A DNA stretch of 64,000 nt from Struthio camelus. Taxonomy: Eukaryota > Chordata > Aves > Struthioniformes > Struthionidae. The position numbers were made by a program, and so were the translations under genes. Each line of letters starts with the position of its first letter. Positions within the stretch are counted from its first letter, which is position 1. Positions 61,795 to 64,000 of this stretch are shown in pieces. Below the pieces are notes generated by a model, which was not told where the DNA came from, did no database searches, and saw only the letters and a program-made list of their open reading frames with translations. The stretch spans positions 111,848,238-111,912,237 of the forward strand of contig NC_090944.1 of assembly GCF_040807025.1 (NCBI RefSeq), given 5' to 3'.

Positions 61795-64000
61795 CTTGGA
61801 AAACAAAAATCTTATCACTATTACTAATCTTTCCATATCAATAACCCTTGCAATACAACCTCCCTCACCCCATCCCACGCATTTTGATCCCACAGTAATC
61901 ACCTGTACCGTAGTGGAGGCATGGCTGGTTCATACCATCAGATTCACAGCATTCAGAACTAGCTTTGCATAGTCTTTGTACCTTCTTGAAAAGTGCTGTG
62001 TAAGAGTTTATCTTTCAAGGTTTACGTGGCTTCATTTTGCACATTTGCAACTTAATTTAGATACCAAACAGACTGGAAAATTACTTTTCTCTCTGTCAGA
62101 TCAAAAATATTTAGGGCCCCAATCTAAGAAAAGGATTGAAGAGCGATAGAGAGAGCTTAGCCATAAATACTGAGTGATATGCACTGCTTACAGCGCTTGT
62201 GTTAAAAGACAAAGGTCACTCATTGTCCATAATCATGGCATTGAAGGTGACAGCCAGGTCCTGGATGAATGCCACTATGGATTTCTTTACCAGTAAACAA
62301 CTAGGCCTTTGGTGTTAGATTCTCAGTGTGCTATTACAGATTTTTAAAGTCAGACCTTTTGTTCTATTGAAAACAACATATTACAGATGCAAATAGAATT
62401 TGTACTTCTTTCGTTGCTATCTATAAAAAAATGCAAAAAACAACTGCACTACACTCAAGGAGTAGATAAATTATTGCCCTGTACCTCGTTTGGCCGTTTA
62501 TCCCCAGCCAGCTCTCTGCATAGGCAGGGGCAATGTCCCCCCAGGGAATGGCACGGCCCTGACCTGTCCTCAGCCACATCCTCCCTGGGATGGCAAAATT
62601 TAGTGCTGCTCATAGCGGTAACAAGCCTTGAGCCAACACCTATGAAATCAGGGTAGAAATTATTTCTGCCCTTTGCTCAATCTAAGCAACTACAAGCTTC
62701 TAAAAGTCAGAGAGTCATTAGCAGTCTTAGCAATAAATAATGCAAAGGCAGGCTTTCTACAGAGGCCAGAATTAGCCTGGGAGCTGCCTCTAGGTTCGTT
62801 GCTGATTTCTAACCAGATTAAGGGTGTGTCTTCATGGACAGATGCAGACAAACCTAAAATTTTCTGCTCTTGCTGTGAGTTAGCACAATTTTAGTTGGTG
62901 ATGCCAATCTGAAAATGACAAGTGTATTACGACAGCGTGCTTATGACTGACAGGTCAGAACAGGAGCAGAGGAGCTTTTCTGCTCCATCACTCCATTTAG
63001 AAGTAGCTTATACTGCTATGAAACCTGCACTTCCTTTTCTGGATCACTACAGCCTCAGATTTGATTTAACCTCCATCACAGATGATCCTCAGAAGGCTTT
63101 AAGGAATACAAATTTAGCAAGCCTTTGTATAAATAAGATGTTGTTGTGTAAATTATTACATTCCCCATCCCTCTCTGGCCTCAAATCCTGCTTAAATGCT
63201 TTTTATTTAATGTATACAGTCCCTTCTACAGTGTAACCTGTGCGACAGTATGAGTTCTTTCATATTGAACCATTTTTAATTACAGATTGCAAACACTGTG
63301 TTAAAAGGCACATCCTTAGCCTGTCATACTTTAGCTCCTTGTTTTGAATTCTCCTCTTCCCTATCTGATACATGAATTCTCAGGAGATTTGTAATACCGC
63401 ACTTTTAAATGAAAGTTTGTATTTTTAAAATTAGTTTTATGTTTGGACACAAAATTGATGAGGAAAAGGTGGCTGAACAGAGAAGGCAGCTGAACCGATG
63501 TATTATAAAAAATATTAACACATATTAATCATTTTGGAGGCCAAGTCTAGTGTTAGAATGCTAGTTTGAAAAGCAAAATAGCAGCTTTTTCATAAATGAA
63601 ATAATTAAAATATTCGACTGGTACAAAAAACTAAACGTGTGCTTGGAAGACGTGTGTCTCTCAGTATAAAAGGCTGGGGTTTTTCATAGGTGGAAACTTA
63701 CGGATTTCAAGCACCCTTTAATGTTTCCCTTGCAGTCTGAGCTACTGCGTCATTTTTCTGAGTTACAGATAAAAAGTAAAAGTCCTTGGATACCCTGATT
63801 TTGCTGAAATGCAGCATGAAGAGAGCTTAAGACTTAAAAAAAAAAGATTCAAGGGGCTGTGTCATTCAAGAAAAACCTGTCTTTCTCTCTGCTGAGTGGA
63901 CTAGACATGCTATCTAGCAAACCATTTAGAAGTATTGGTTAGGGACTTCTTGTGCTAAATGAAAGCTGTTCAACTTTCAGTTTCTGCCAAAACTACTTCA
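61795..64000. other. no supported gene at window end
   Basis: 2.2 kb, mostly AT-rich after 62,660. No minus-strand open frame of size or composition suitable for further exons of the candidate gene was found. Plus frames at 62,387-62,656, 62,673-62,894 and 62,922-63,236 have no recognised domain or splice context. Confidence 0.4.

Noticed and set aside
61465..61902. Taking the whole 145-codon minus frame as a single-exon gene
   Set aside because: Start is an arbitrary ATG in AT-rich sequence and the end runs out without features; only the central part with splice borders is offered as exon F.

Overview
The window is vertebrate nuclear DNA, most likely from a bird. A crocodilian or turtle cannot be excluded from sequence alone. 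It is AT-rich with few, old repeats: CR1-type LINE relics (51,655-51,780; 25,420-25,850), several copies of an old sauropsid repeat, and one MIR-like SINE. CpG-rich sequence is confined to three places: the window start, 28.1-29.25 kb and 61.05-61.41 kb. Coding sequence lies in short exons with GT-AG borders, and most long open frames are chance.

Two genes are recognised, both on the plus strand. KCNG3 (electrically silent Kv6.3 subunit) contributes its last coding exon at 8,787-9,432; bases 1-8,786 are intron, and exon 1 should lie just upstream of the window. COX7A2L (SCAF1/COX7RP, a respiratory supercomplex assembly factor) is complete: coding exons 28,725-28,796, 36,337-36,471 and 37,348-37,491 join in phase into 116 residues, driven from a CpG-island promoter with CCAAT, GC-box and NRF-1-like sites. 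KCNG3 followed by COX7A2L on one strand matches the human 2p21 order. In human the next gene is EML4, convergent with COX7A2L; I see no EML4 exon here.

The most interesting region is 51.1-61.8 kb on the minus strand. Four, possibly five, open segments have GT and AG borders, and their phases fit at every junction (2, 0, 1, 1). They end in a stop at 51,099. Joined, they would encode about 297 residues, or 379 with the most upstream candidate. I do not recognise the product. Its acceptors have poor pyrimidine tracts, so it is a hypothesis supported by phase and composition.

The rest (14.6-28.0 kb, 38.4-51.1 kb, 61.8-64.0 kb) is non-coding as far as I can read. It holds homopolymer tracts, microsatellites, old repeat relics and a few striking inverted repeats.
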